64,000 bases of DNA from contig CANTUZ010000001.1 of NCBI GenBank assembly GCA_947846985.1, positions 188,589,455-188,653,454 of the forward strand. The letters run 5' to 3'. Below the pieces are notes generated by a model. It was not told where the DNA came from and ran no database searches. It was given only the letters and a program-made list of their open reading frames with translations. Positions 13,601 through 26,746 of the stretch are shown here, in pieces (position 1 is the first letter of the stretch; each line of letters starts with the position of its first letter). This stretch comes from Fratercula arctica. Taxonomy: Eukaryota > Chordata > Aves > Charadriiformes > Alcidae. Both the position numbers and the translations under genes were made by a program.

Positions 13601-15054
13601 CATCTTGCATGGGCAGGAACAAGAGAGGAAAAAGGGAGTAGGACAGGGGAAAAACAATGTCTGTAGAATAGCACCTACATGTTCAAATGAATGAAATGGT
13701 CAGGTAACAGCTGCTGCGGATAGTAATGATCCACCAACTTATTCAGCCCTATAATAGTCCATGAGGATAATGTCGTGTATCTGGACATTACCAGATGCAT
13801 TATCTCACCAACTAGCATATGATACTAAGGTAATTTATATACCAGCACTTTTATAACAAGAATTTAGACTTCTAGCATTTCATTTTCCTGCCCTGTGAAA
13901 GAAGAAAGATGAATCTCGGCAGTTTTGACTGATGAGTCAAATAACTGTAATGAATCAAACTATATTTCTAGCTGCCAGATATAATATGCTAACTATAATG
14001 TTACTGAGCAAAACTATTTTGGTAAAATACCAGCAAATGAAGGAACTGGAGCCAGTTTTTGCCTCTTTGGGCCTACCATCATGGAGAAAGAAAAGCCTAA
14101 TACGTTTATACTCAGACCATTCTTAGCATCTTGACTTGTTCTTCTGTGTGTATATAGATGTTTTTTGGCTAGCCATAAAAATATTAATTCAAGAGGAGGC
14201 ATCTAACTTCCTGTTTAGCCCACTGGGAACTGCCAGCTAACCAATTTTCAATTCTGAACAATGCTTTGTTATGAAATTAATCTGAGTTTGTAAAAGATCA
14301 GAATAAAATATTTATAAAGATAAGCACTTATTTAATGTGACATCATTATTAGTTTTAATTTTTCCTGAAAAAGTAAAGGAATTTAATTTTATATCAAGGT
14401 GAATGTACTTTTTCTTGTTTTATTGACTGATACTGTTTGGTGCGTGAACCAGGTAATTAGTTCTTTATATATCTCTACTTCAACTGTGTTTAATTTCATA
14501 TTGTGTGGTACAGTGGAGCGAGAGCAGCATCCTGAGCCATCAAAAGGGTCCATATTGCCTTTAGAGCAGAGCTAAGGCAGATGTGTAGATGAACAGTCAA
14601 TTCTGAGCCATAATTACATCTTTGTTGATACACAACTGTCCAACAGTGTAAATAATCCATATTAATAGCAACAAGAGTCTGTGAAAGTTTTTCTTTGCTT
14701 GCTAGAAACAGTTACCAAGCAGTTTGATAGGTGAAATGCTCTTATGATTGGCAGATATTTCCAAATAAATTCTGTACAAATAAAATGGATGCATCTTTAT
14801 CACTGTAAGTAGATCCTAACCTGCCTCCATCACCCTCAAGAGGCCAAGCATTTCACACGAGACTTCCTATTCTGGTCCAAAAGACAGTATGAAAAATAGG
14901 AGCATCTAATGAGGCACATGTAGGTGTGGGGATGTAATGCCTGAGTACAAGTGTTAGTTACAATGCTTGTGAGAAAGGCACTCAAACTCTCTAAACTCAA
15001 ACTTGGGCACTCAGACTCCAAACTTGGGTGTCCCTCCCTCTCTGAGGACCTGTG
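10635..15054. other. Unique non-coding DNA
   Basis: AT-rich DNA without recognisable genes or transposons, apart from an AT-rich simple-repeat patch at 12138-12250. Just before the next LTR (about 14980-15035) there is a short imperfect tandem duplication of a 'gcactcaaactc' / 'gcactcagactc' block, which may belong to the U3 of that LTR. Confidence 0.55.
12138..12250. repeat. AT-rich imperfect simple repeat (ATATC / TATAGA-like)
   Basis: The stretch is built almost entirely of ATAT, ATATC and GATAT units, including runs of uninterrupted AT dinucleotides. It is degenerate rather than a clean microsatellite and can fold on itself. Confidence 0.75.
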
Positions 15055-15724
15055 AGGGCTACCCCGAGCCGGACACAGATGGTTCCTGTTGGTTCCAACT
15101 GACCCACCCCAGGTCACGGCTGAGCCCTGTGGCAACAATGGTGGCCCACCCTGTGATAACGAATTTAAAAAAGGGAAGAAAATGGCTGACAGAGAGAGAA
15201 GGAGGGAGCAAAAAAGAGTGAAAAACAGCAGAGGGAACACCAAGGTCAGAGGAGGAGGAAGAGAGGAGGTGCTCCAGGTATAGGGTCAGAGATTCCCTGT
15301 AGCCTGTGGAAGAGACCAGGCAGGGCAGAGGGAAAGTGTGAGGAGGGAGGAGCAGAGGAGGAAAACCTCTGCATAGTCACCATGATCCCCATCCCCAACC
15401 TCCCTGTGTTGCTTGGGGTGGGGAGAGGAGTTGGGAGTGGAGTTAGGTCTGGAAAAGGGGGAAGGAAATGTATTGCTTTAATACTTGCCTTTTTGTTTCT
15501 TACTACCTCACTACATTTTCATTTTAACTGGCAATAAATGAATTTTCCCAAGCTGAGTCTTTTTTTACTGTGGCGGTAATTGGTAACCGATCTCCCTGTC
15601 TTTGCCTCCACCCATGAACTTTCTTGCTCCTTTTCTTCCTATTTTCTCCTCCTGTCTTGCCAGGAAGAGAGTGCGTGAGCAGCTGTGTGGGCATTTAGCT
15701 GATAGCCAAGGCTAACCCACCACA
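15055..15724 (+). mobile_element. Endogenous retrovirus LTR, partial or solo
   Basis: The right half has LTR architecture: a purine-rich G/A block, then an AATAAA polyadenylation signal at 15533-15538, then a pyrimidine-rich U5 ending in 'ggctaacccaccaca' at 15724, a CA-type LTR terminus. A TATA-like 'gaatttaaaa' lies near 15160. The same order of blocks recurs at 16665-17150 (reversed) and 27755-28527, so the three are copies of one LTR family. It resembles an abundant avian ERV LTR that I recall from bird genomes; the family name is not certain. The 5' edge is unclear and I could not find target-site duplications. No gag, pol or env sequence adjoins it. Confidence 0.75.
15533..15538 (+). 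terminator. LTR polyadenylation signal AATAAA
   Basis: A canonical AATAAA sits at the position expected for the R region of the LTR. The other two copies of the family have diverged or equivalent sequence at the same place. Confidence 0.55.
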
Positions 15725-16087
15725 TCAATATTCTCTAAAATACCATTTAATAGAGCTAACACAAAATGGAAAACGGACAGATAATCTTATGTACCTTCAG
15801 ATGCTGGGAATCCCAACTTGAGCAGCACCAGACAGGCCTCGCATCAGGGCATGGCATGCAATGCAAATCCCGTCCGTGGAGGGGTTCGCCAGCTTTTAGA
15901 GCTCTGATAGGATTTTATTAGAAGAAAACAGCTCTATTCATCATTTCTACTGTCAAACAAAAGGCTGTTCACATAAGAACATGCTGCTTCACTTTTAGAT
16001 ATAGCCAAGGACTCGCAAGTGGTGTCATCACTAGTGCCAAGTGAAAGCTGTCTACAGGCTCCTCCATTACAGTTAGCTGCCCGAGTT

Positions 16088-16485
16088 TATAGAATCATAG
16101 AATCATTTTGGTTGGAAGAGACCTTTAAGATCATCAAGTTCAACTATTAACATAGCACTGCCAAGTCCACCACTAAACCATGTCCCTAAGCACCATGTCT
16201 ACCCATCTTTTAAATACCCCCAGGGATGGTGACTCAACCACTTCCCTGGGCAGCCTGTTCTGATGCTTGATAACCATTTTGGTGAAGAAATTTTTTCCTA
16301 ATATCCAGTCTAAACCTCCTCTGGTGCAACTGGAGGCCATTTCCTCTTGTCCTATCCCTTGTTACTTGGGAGAAGAGACCAAACCCCACCTCGCTACAGC
16401 CTCCTGTCAGGTAGTTGTAGAGAGCGAGAAGGTCTCCCCACAGCCTCCTTTTCTCCAGGCTGAACAACCCCAGTTCTCCCTGTGG
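16088..16485 (-). mobile_element. CR1 LINE 3' fragment
   Basis: It begins with 'atagaatcatagaatcat', the reversed CR1 tail, followed by 'tttggttggaagagac' and the 'atcatcaagttcaac' block of the CR1 3' end. Further right the reverse strand codes recognisable C-terminal ORF2 segments: [12 protein letters not shown] can be read from 16467 downward. The 3' UTR differs from the other copies (a 'ccaccactaaaccatgtccctaagc' block), so it belongs to another CR1 subfamily than the 10.3 and 47.5 kb copies. Similarity ends near 16485 by 5' truncation. It lies between two LTRs in opposite orientation. Confidence 0.92.
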
Positions 16486-16664
16486 CCAAGGGAATTGTGC
16501 AGCACAGCACAGGTCTGAAGGCCCAGCTCTGTGCAGGACAGCACAGCACAGGCCTGCACCGGCTCAGATTAACTGTTATGTGCATCACAAGCTCCGTGGT
16601 GTACAACGGCCCAGTTTGCTTCTGCTGGTCACTCAAAAAAAGTCTGTTCTGAATGTAAGGTTGT

Positions 16665-17150
16665 ACTTGGGGGTCAACCTCAGCTGACAGCCAAAGTCAG
16701 CCATCCATTCACTTGCTCCCCCCGCTCAGTGGGAAAGGGGGAGAAAATAGGATGAGAAAGTTCATGGATTGAGGTAAAGACAGTGAGATTGCTTTATAAT
16801 TACTGTAGCAGGCAAAACTGACTCAAATTGGGGAAAATTAATTTATTGCCAATTAAAGTAGATTTGAGAAGATCATTATTTGCAGATGGTGAGTACACAG
16901 CAGTTTTTCTCTGCCACTCCTTTCTTCTCACACTTTTCCTCTGCTCCAGCATGGTTTCCCCACTGGAACCAGACGGAACTGGCTGTGTCCAGCCCAGGAC
17001 AGACTCTGGCCTCTTCTCACAGAAGCCACCACTGTCAACACCTGGGTACTGTCACCCAATACACAGATAGACCCCAAAGATGCATCTGAGTGTGTTGTCT
17101 ATCAGGACTCTGGCTTCTCCATCATGCTGCAGCACATTTTTTCTTGTGCC
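16665..17150 (-). mobile_element. Endogenous retrovirus LTR, reversed
   Basis: Read on the minus strand it repeats the block order of the 15.1-15.7 kb LTR: 'gctggagcagaggaaaagtg', a purine-rich block, 'ggcaataaattaattttccc' with AATAAA, the 'ctcaatccatgaactttctc' block, and a G-rich U5 ending close to 16665. The left (3' LTR) terminus is degraded. The right edge is uncertain: LTR-like sequence can be followed to about 17070 and perhaps to 17150. No internal retroviral sequence is attached. Confidence 0.7.
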
Positions 17151-20100
17151 TGTCTACTTGTGCATCAGGACAGACAGTCGCTTCCAGTACATGGAATCGC
17201 AGCATGGGAGAAAAGCTCTAGCTCAGCCTTACCAATGGTGAAAAGCCACCACACAGATGATTGGTTGTTGTTTTTCTGTTGCTGGTTGTCACTGTAGGTT
17301 ATACCTCAGCTCTGAATTTCTCTTTCAACTTAACTGTGCAGAATTCTTTTTCTTGATCTGTCAAAAGTCTAGAACAAAATAGCTTATGATCCTAGCCTTT
17401 TTCCATTCACCATATCTGCTTGTAGTGGTATTTATTTTCTCAGAAAATGTGTGAACACGCATCAGATTGTTTTCTGAAACAAAAAGCTTTTCTCAGTTTA
17501 CATCATGCATGGACTTAATACACTCTCCAGCAATAAAGTAGCTGTTGATTATTGCCCTGCACAGTTGCAGCAGCCTCATTAGTTTCACTGTGTAGCTTGC
17601 AGTAGTTTCATGCCAAATTAAAAATACAGGTCATTCAAAGGACTACTGTGAGATCAGCCTGTAGAAATTTGAAGCTCACCTGAATCCAGCAATTTATAAA
17701 CATACAAAGCCACTTCACACTGCATCCAAAAGCAAAACGGGTATAATTAGGAGTGCTATTCTGTCTTAGCAATTATGCTGATTATGAAAATGGGAAAGAT
17801 GATTTCTATTGTTTGTGTGCTATTTAAATATTGAATGTTTACCTGGGGTTCCCCTGGTCATGGGAAATGTTACACAACTGAAACAACTTATGCTTTTAAA
17901 AATATTACTTACTGGGCAAAGACCCTGATTTGGAGACTGCTGAATTCAAGGAGTTCTTTTCTTTGTGTGTAATACTTTACTGGCCGTGCTCGGTGTCTAA
18001 CCTTGGGTGGGATAGTACAAACAGGCACCCTCATCGTGGTGATATTTTGATGGAATAAGATGGATCATTCCTATACCCAGCACATGTTAGGACAGTGTTA
18101 AACTAATGGTATCAAGTGTTGATGAGTCTTCCTTGGGAGAACAAATAGGGTGATGAGGAATAGAGAGGCTCTTGTGTGAGCAGGTTGAAAGGCTTTTAGA
18201 GGACACTATTCCTCTCTAAAGGTAAAACAAAAGTATAAATCAGGTAGGTGGCCACTTGTGAATAACTTTGAGGTCTCCTTTCACACGTGAGTTATTTGCA
18301 ATGGGGAGGCGGAGGGAGGAGGTGTGAGCAGAAGAGATAATAAACTCCATCTCCTCCCACCTTTGCATGAGAGAGTTCCCTGCGTGTCAGCACCACAACT
18401 TCTCCCTGGCATGTAAACCTGGCATATGGGATTAGGGAGATGAGAAGCAGCATCCTGGAGACAGGAGCTAATGGAAAGCTGAAGTTCTCATAATCTTCCC
18501 TGATAAATCATCACCTGGGTAAACACCAAGGAGGGAGACCATCTGCTTATGAAAAATGTTGGCTGTGGAAAATGTGTGAGAACTGATGAGAAATGTTGAA
18601 AATCAGAGTAAGGTTGCTAGTTAGCTGAAATGCGATGTTTCTGAGCACTCTGTTGTCAACACAGTTTTAGGTTTAACTAGTTTAAGGAGGGAACTTAATG
18701 AAATTACGAAGAGGATTTTATGACTTGGCTGCAGGGAACTGGTTTGAATTGCCCAAGATGTTCTTTCCAAGCTTTCACAATCTGTTTCTAAGTAATTTTT
18801 CTTCTGATGATTGAAGGTTGCCAGTTTTCAAAATTATACCCTAGTTGATGTAACTACACAAGAAATTTTTACATAGCTGTTTACAGATTTCTTCTCAGTG
18901 TTATGTGCTTTACTCTTTACCTTATTTTCTCTGACCGAGTTTCTTTTTTCCTCTGTCATTTATATGAAGAGTGTTCTCTAGCAAGCAGACACCTACCATC
19001 AAAAGACTTAAAGAAGCTGTTTTTTCAGTGATTGCCCACTACTGGAAAAATCTCTATAGATGTGAAAAGTTTAAGGACATTCAAATAATGAAACAATTGA
19101 AATTAAATAATTTTAATGCAACAATACTTTTTATATGGTGCAGTGTTTTTTTCTGCTTGCAGACAATAACAGGTTTTCAAGAATTTTACAAGTCCTTTGT
19201 ATGGTTGAACGTCTCAGAATACATTCTCTTCCTACAATTTTGATGCCCTTACAAGAAAGTGATTTTTTTTTTCCCCCATTTGAAATCCATGTATAAATAG
19301 TCTGCTCCACCAAACAAATAAAATGCTAGAACACAAAGGAGTCATTTAGATTTTAATTTGGTCAGATATATGAAGACAATACACCTGCCCTATCATCAAG
19401 GAGTATTAATAGAAATAAAGGCAAATTTGCATAAAACTCCTGATGAATAAAATGTAAACAATAGTTGCAAGGTATTTAATTAGCAGATTCATAATAAAAG
19501 GTTTTAATGGACACTACATTTCTGAAGCTATGTGAAATAGAAAGTACTTATAAGAGGTAATAACTAGTTTAATTTCCTTCCATAAGTGTAAAAGCCATTC
19601 TTTGCAAATCATTGTGCTTAGGAGCTGTGAACTGAGACCATTGTGAGGAAGTCTCTCTTCAGTTTGGAAAGCACATGTATGAAAATGTAATTCTGTCCAG
19701 GTGTGACCCCCAAATCACTGAGATTAACAAGGATGCCCTCATTGACTTCATTGCAATGGTGTTCTCCATGAATATATGTAGTGTTTAAATATATTAAAGA
19801 TATAGCACAATATTAAAAAATGGTAATATGCTCATCACCATCACTGTAAAATAGTAAAGTACTGAAATAAAGCAGTATAAGACTCCATTAAAAAATCCAA
19901 CATTTCAATAATGTTATCATATTCATATACATAATCAGTCCTCTTCAATAACATTGCATGAAGAGTGTCCACAGTGTCATAAGACAGAAATATATATATT
20001 TTTACCTGTTAGAGAGAGGGTGTGATTCTATAGGTGTTAAGGATTTTAATGGGTGGGGGTTACACAAATATACTTGAGGCCATTATACATTTGAAACCTC

Positions 20101-20330
20101 AGGTAATAGGGAATGTATTGTTAATTACTGGAGCAAATTAAAAGAAAAAAACAAAACACAACTACTTCACAACTTCACAAACCTGCTTTAGTAAGTTTTT
20201 AGCAGCTATATTTAATAAGCATATATTCACAAGATCTAATTACTACATATTAATTGGAAGAAAAGAACCTTCTTAAATGAGGGGAAAATGACCGACTTCT
20301 ATATCAATGTCCGTATTAGAGCTCCATGCT
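17151..20330. other. Unique non-coding DNA
   Basis: No recognisable gene, RNA or transposon. A purine-rich, moderately GC-rich patch lies at about 18290-18480. The remainder is AT-rich. Confidence 0.55.
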
Positions 20331-20755
20331 CACATAATCACAGGGGTTGGAAGGGACCTCTGGAGATCATCTAGTCCAACCCCCCTGCCAGAGCAGGGTC
20401 ACCCAGAGCAGGTTACACAGGAATGTGTCCAGGTGGGTTTTGAATGTCTCCAGAGATGGAGACTCCACCACCTCTCTGGGCAGCCTGTTCCAGTGCTCTG
20501 CCACCCTCAGGGTAAAGAAGTTCCTCCTCATGTTTAGGTGGAACGTCCTATGCTCCAGTTTGTGCCCATTACCTCTTGTCCTGTCACTGGGCACCACTGA
20601 AAAAAGACTGGCCCCATCCTCCTGACACCCACCCTTTAAGTATTTGTAAGTGTTGATAAGATCCCCCCTCAGTCGTCTTTTTTCCAGACTAAAAAGACCC
20701 AAGTCCCTCAGCCTTTCTTCATAAGAGAGATGTTCCAGTCCCCTAATCATCTCAA
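20331..20755 (-). mobile_element. CR1 LINE 3' fragment
   Basis: The left edge 'cacaggggttggaagggacc' followed by 'catctagtccaacccccc' is the reversed CR1 3' end. The minus strand from 20750 codes a continuous 127-residue C-terminal ORF2 segment, with recognisable [37 protein letters not shown], and [10 protein letters not shown] near its end. The frame has no stop in this part, so the copy is relatively well preserved. The 3' tail octamers are reduced to 'cataatcaca'. 5' truncated near 20755. Confidence 0.93.
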
Positions 20756-23700
20756 TGCATACAAGACTTTAAAACTGGAATAAAATACAAAGCACACATA
20801 TGGCAAATATATTATAAATCAAAATTAAATGGAAAGACAAATCCATTGTAAAAAGTCTCTTCCTAAGAAATCTAGAAGCATTAAGGTAGTTACAGTGTAA
20901 TGGGAAGGCCAGATAACATATCAAACAGATATTTGAAGTTTTGCTCTAGTGGAGAGAGTTTAGCAAAGAAGAATTTGAACTTCTCTAAACATCTCTAAAC
21001 ATGACATTCTAATGAGCAAAAGGTGTGATTCACATCTTTGTGAACATATTTTCCTTCATCAAGTAATAGATAGCTAGTTTAACTGTCTCAACATCTAGAC
21101 AAAATGAGATATCAGAGTGAAGGATTTAGCAACTTTGAGGATTTGTTTCTGTGTTCCAGGAAAATGATAATCGGGACCTAAAGGACACCGGAATCTCCAC
21201 TTGCAGACTGCTGACAGCTATCCCAATTTCAGGTAATAAAAGGGAATCAAGAAATCTGCTAGGTGCTGAAAGAATGGGGCTGTCCTTAACCGGACTGGAA
21301 AGACTGGATGAAGAAACCCTGGAGGTTCATTCAGGGTAAAACACTCAGCCGTGTGCTTAAAATACCCACCATATCTCTCCTGCTTAATTCTGCCCTTAGG
21401 ATATTCTTCTAGGCAAGGGGACAGGGTGCAGATATCACTTCCTGTGACTGCAGGTTAGGATTGGGTAAATCAGGACTTCTCTCATTTTTAATAATGCCCA
21501 CAGAAACCCTGAGATACCATGGTGAGGAATTCATTATAAGGACACAGATAAGAGAAAGCTTTGGGAAAGAATATATCAATGTGCAGATGAACTAAAAATA
21601 GCCCACAGCCCTCCAAACATCCTTCACTCACCACGTTTTTCCATATCTTATTCAGCTGAGCACTAGCATATTTCTTTCTTACATTGTAAATGATGTGAGA
21701 AGCCAAGGTGGTAAGTTTGTTGTTGATAAGCAACTTGAATGTTCAGAGGCAAGAGGCCAGTGAGAACTGAAACTTCAAGAGCGACAGAATGAACTAGTCT
21801 GGATGCAGCAGAAGGGCTAGTGAGAGCTATCTTCACCATGAATTTCTAATTTCTCTGCTGCTACTAATGAACTGTTCACCAGTCCTGAGAACAGCAAATT
21901 CCATGCCATCAGAGTATTAAAAAATTATGCAAATGAGATATGGAGACCTAATTAGAACGTAGGAATTGCATGGTTCAAGGAAAAGTTCAGTTATGTATCA
22001 GTAATTACACAACAGCTCTTTTTCCTAACAGACTAAAACAACTCCGTTTCACCATAATAAGTATTATAATTAAAACAGCTTTTCAAACTAATGATGCATG
22101 AAATATATAATAAAAAATGTAAAGTCCAAACATCTATAGGATTTGTTTAAAGACCCAGGAAGCATGCAAAATAGGAAAAGCATTATTTTGCTGTAGATAA
22201 TATAATAAACTTTTATTTTTAGCAACAGAATGTTAATGGCAAGCTCAAAATATTCAATGTCAAGGAAGATTCTCACTCAGCTACAATATGAATTTAAAAT
22301 TGTAGCTTTATTCTTGTTCTTCGAAGTAAGGCAGAATGAACCACATATAGCTATGGATGCTGAAGGAGGGGCCTGGGTAGTTGCAATGGTTGTTCAGAAT
22401 GAAAGGTTTGCAATGATGAATTAAAGTTAATGGGCCAATTCAGTCTTTTCAATCATACTATTAAAGCTAAGTATTGAAATACACATTTTCTCCTAGGAAC
22501 CATTGTTCATTTTGTATCTTCCCGACTTCTGCTTCACTTTTTGGAAGATTTTTTTCCTTCTCTAAAAGATGAAATTGCGGCAGCCTAAAAAATTGTAACA
22601 AAGTAGAAAAAACTGTGCTTCCTAAAAAGACAAAATGACTGAACAGCAGGGATATAAACTTCTGGGTGTTTAATTCTTTTTACATATATTTAAATGATAC
22701 TTTTGGATCACAGGAGTTCAGTATCCTCCACTCTACTAAGAACCTAATGAAAGCTTTGTTCTGGGATGTTAAAAAATGAAGGTTTTTGTCTTAGCTTGCA
22801 ATGCACCTGGCAGGACTAGACCCTGAAGCTATACCCCATGTTCTTTCTGTTTTCTTTTCTTGCAAGGTTCTCTTGATAAGACCATTGATACCAATGAGCT
22901 AAAATATGTTATGTTGTATTGATTTTTTTCAGAGCGGAGAATACCCTCTGACACAAGAAAAGCTGAAAGAAAATAAAAATACCAAGAAAAATGCACATAA
23001 ATGTCTTTTTCTTCATGCTGGTACATGCTGGAGAAGAAAACTGGGGGAGTTTTTAGAAGTCCAAGGTAATACACATATTACCAGACCTTGGGGGAATTTT
23101 TGTGCTTGTGTTTTGTTGTTTGTTTTCTTTTTTTTTTTCGCCCCATAAAGTTTGTTCAGGCTTCCTTGGAGCTTTCACTGCAAATCTGACAACAAGTTTG
23201 GGCTGTCTGTATGACACAGAGTAAATCTTTAGGGAAAAAATAGTATTAGGCTTCAAGATAAATAGGTGTAAAGGTTGGTGTAAATAATGCGCCCAACACA
23301 TCAGCTTTTGGAGCTTTTTGTACCTCTGAGATATCTTTAACTGTGCTGAGCAATTATTGGAATTATAATTCTTCAATTATTCCTATGTCTAGGATTATGC
23401 ATATGAGCCTTAAAGGAAGAAAAAGACCTGTTTTCTTCCCCTAACACCTGTTGAATTGTGTTGATGTTGAAGATATGCACAATTGAATTATATTAGCTAT
23501 GAGGGGATGAAAGAAACTTGTAAACCAAATTACTTATGGATCATAACTGATGAGACCAAATAATTCTATACCTAATTTAGCGTTTGTTTTTTTTTTTTTT
23601 TTTCCTCCAAGCTGTTTATCATGGGAGCCGAAGCTTAATGTTACATATTGCATTCCTTTCCATTTTATTCCTCTTTTAAAGAAACGTGTACTTTGAACCT

Positions 23701-26306
23701 CCAAGAGTCCACTAGCTGTGTAATGCAACACATTCATTTGCTATAGTTGCATGTCATCACATCCTTACGGCATGTAAATAAGAAAACCTAACCTAAGTTT
23801 TCTTACAAAATTAATACTTGTAGGATACTGTATGATGATAATTTCCACTCCCGAAATGACTGTGAACTGGAGGCTTAGGATAGCAGGTGACAGAGTTTAT
23901 TGCAGTAATTTACTGGTGCCATGTGTAATATTTGAGACCATACCATTTCCCTAACACTTCTGACATCAAAAGTCAGTTTTGCTGCAAGTGTTATAGAGTT
24001 TGGTATAATGGAGTTTGTTTTTCCGGGACTATTAACTCCCCAGCTACCAGACTTGGAAGAAGGAGTAAAGAAGACTCTATTACACATTTTTCACAGAGCT
24101 TATTTGTCCTTCAGCTACCAAAATATATCTGTAAAGTTCCCTTTGGAGTATTTTCAAATAAAATGTTTGATAATAAATATATTCCATTTCAACAGAAAAT
24201 GAAAATACATGCAAATGTTTCAGAAAAAACCTATATTTCTGTATGCACTGGTGTATCAATGCCCATTTCAAGGACTGCCCATCCAGGGCTCTTCCTGAAG
24301 ATATAGTGTTAAAAATTCAACAGAAACGTATGACTGGCTTTCAAGAAATTGAACCTATGCTTTTGTTAGTGCTCTCTGTGCTTTTTATCTGTGTATGTGA
24401 AAGTTTCAGGTGCAAGTAACTTAGCCCGCTATCAGAAAAGTAAAGGATATATGTGGAATGATTTTAGAGGAAGTTATACTTTTGCAGAAAGAAAAAGTGG
24501 TCTATGCCATGCTGCTAATGATTCTGTTTCTCAGATTGGAATCTCCTGTAATTTGACTGCATCAGCTCATTGAAGTTGGTGCTTATTTATGTATTCTTCA
24601 GGATATTTTTGTAAAGAAAATGTCAAAGATCTTTTTAGACTAAGAAGCTGAAGAACTAGGAGCTGTTGCCCAATGCATATGATAGGCCATCTATAGACAG
24701 GGTTTCTATTTGGTTTCTATTCCTGAAAACGATGGAAAACCATTGTTCTCTGCGCTCTGTTAGATTATTTTTGTCTCTATTAAGATCCTCACTGAAACAT
24801 GATCTGCAGGGTAAATTTCTGAAAAAAAAATGTTTCTCTCCATCTGATCTTTCCTGGTCATCCATGAAATCAGGGTGGCACAATTTTCTTTCTCCTACCC
24901 TCCAGCTATTTTCTCTTTTCAGGTTGAAGGGATGGTTTTATATTTTAAATCGGTTGTAATTTCTATGTAGCTTTATGTTTAACCCCTTCATCTCCAGTTC
25001 TCACGAATTCTCTTTGGTGAAATAGCTCTTCAATTTTCCTTTTATGAGAGGAACATTTCTAGATGCCTCCTTATCTCAAGTGTTTTCTTTCTCAACTCAA
25101 AATGTTTCAACATTTCTTTGCCGGTATGGTGTAATCTTTGGCTTTTACCTTTTTGTTTACTTTTCCTGTATAATTGCTATCAAGAAGCCCAAAATTTTGC
25201 ACATTACCTACATCATTCCAGCTTTCCTTATCTTTATCCTCAATTCTGTATTTTCTTAATTTCTCCTTCCCACATTCTAACATTTTATCTTCAGTAGATG
25301 AATGTTACAGGTGAAAATTTCTTAAGTAAAAGTAAGTAGCTGGTGATTCCTTACATCCTAAAGTCCCATTCTAAACTGCATCCTTTGACTTTTAAAGTTC
25401 TTATATGATTGTTTAGTCACATGTCCTACATTTGTTATGTTTTTCTGTCTTTGTTTCTTCTCTCCGCTCATGGTCACCAGCCTTCTCACAAACACGCAGT
25501 CCTGCCAACACATTTCTCAGATGCATCTTCCTAAATCTAGTGTGATTTTTTTTTTTCTTTCTGTAACAAAGCACAGTTCACCATTGTCTGACATTATTTA
25601 CTGTTTCCTTAAAACCAATCCAGACCCATAGTCTCTGTAAGAGATGTAGAGAAAATAAAGGCAAATCGTATTTCATTTTAGCCCCACTGAAAATGTACTT
25701 GTCAAATACAGCAAAAAATTTTTCCTAGTCTGTTCAACCATAGGGATATATTATAAAATGTCAAATACAAGAAGAGGAAAGCAGAGGAAAAAAAATTTGA
25801 GTGAGAAGTGACTGTTTTCTTTGTATTCTTATGAATGGATGTTTTTAGTGATTTTCTTCAAATCTTGCAGTGAGATTATAACCTGAAGCCCAGTGTAAGA
25901 AAGGCACAGCGCATGGCTGTGTTTAAGAGCAAGGCAAGAGCCAGAATGGGACCTTAGCTCACAGCCTGGATCCAGCTCCTGCCTTGCCCATGGCAGAAAA
26001 CCCTAGCTGCAAACCCCACAGCTGTTCCTGGTAATGTCTTCATCCCTGTTTCTGCTGCATAACAGCTGGTGGCTTCTACAGAGTGACTGTTTCCATGTCT
26101 ATCACTGTCTGGTCTTAATTGTTTTGCTTCATGAGCAGAGGTGTAGCTACTTTGGACTATTTTCAGTTTTCATGCTTTTTGTGTGGGGATGTGCAGCTGT
26201 CTAGCAAGTGCCTTAGTCATGTATATGCTGTTCCAAAAATCTTTTCAGATGATGTCTTCTTCTAAGACCTTATTTGCGTGAGCAATGTGCACGAGAGACA
26301 AAGCTG
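20756..26306. other. Unique non-coding DNA
   Basis: About 5.5 kb of AT-rich DNA with several poly-T and poly-A runs (for example near 23130 and 23588) and no recognisable gene or transposon. Open frames on both strands are short and unrecognised. Confidence 0.55.
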
Positions 26307-26680
26307 ATTCACAGTATCCTAGGTTGCATTAGGAAGAATGTTATGAGGAGGTTGATGGTGTGATCCTTCCCCTCTCTTTATCACCAGAAAGGCCACAGCT
26401 GGACCACTGGCTACAGTCCTGGGCTCCCCTGTAGAAGAGGGACACAAATATGATGGAGCGAGTCTAGCAAAGGGTCACGAACATAGTGAAGGGCTTGGAG
26501 TATGTGAGCTGCTTGGTTGCCTGGAGAGGCTATGGAGTGTCCATCCTTGGAGATACTGAAAACCTGACTGAACGCAACCCTGAGCAAGTTGCTCTTGGTG
26601 ACCCTGCTTTGAGCAGGGGGGGTGGACTAGACAATCTCCAGATGTTCTTTTCATCTGCAGTGGCTCTGTGGTTTTCTGAC
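26307..26680 (+). mobile_element. Old, internally deleted CR1 LINE 3' fragment
   Basis: The right part follows a CR1 3' UTR: 'tatggagtgtccatccttgg', 'gagatactgaaaac', 'gaccctgctttgagcagggg', 'tggactagacaatctccag', ending near 26680. The left part resembles an earlier segment of CR1 ORF2 ('gttgcattaggaagaatg', 'gatggagcgagtctagcaaag'). The segment that should lie between them, roughly the C-terminal block, is missing near 26525, so an internal deletion is inferred. Divergence is high and no coding potential remains. Confidence 0.75.
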
Positions 26681-26716
26681 AAATACTTAAGTCCTAATGA
26701 GGCACTGGTAGGAGGT

Positions 26717-26746
26717 TTGTGTGTGTGTGTATGTGTGTGTGTGTGT
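26717..26746. repeat. (TG)n microsatellite
   Basis: About 15 TG units with one AT interruption, just downstream of the old CR1 end. Confidence 0.85.

Noticed and set aside
14836..15243. 135-codon open frame, minus strand
   Set aside because: Antisense to the LTR and its flank; Leu/Ser/Phe-rich product of a purine-rich plus strand with no recognisable domain.
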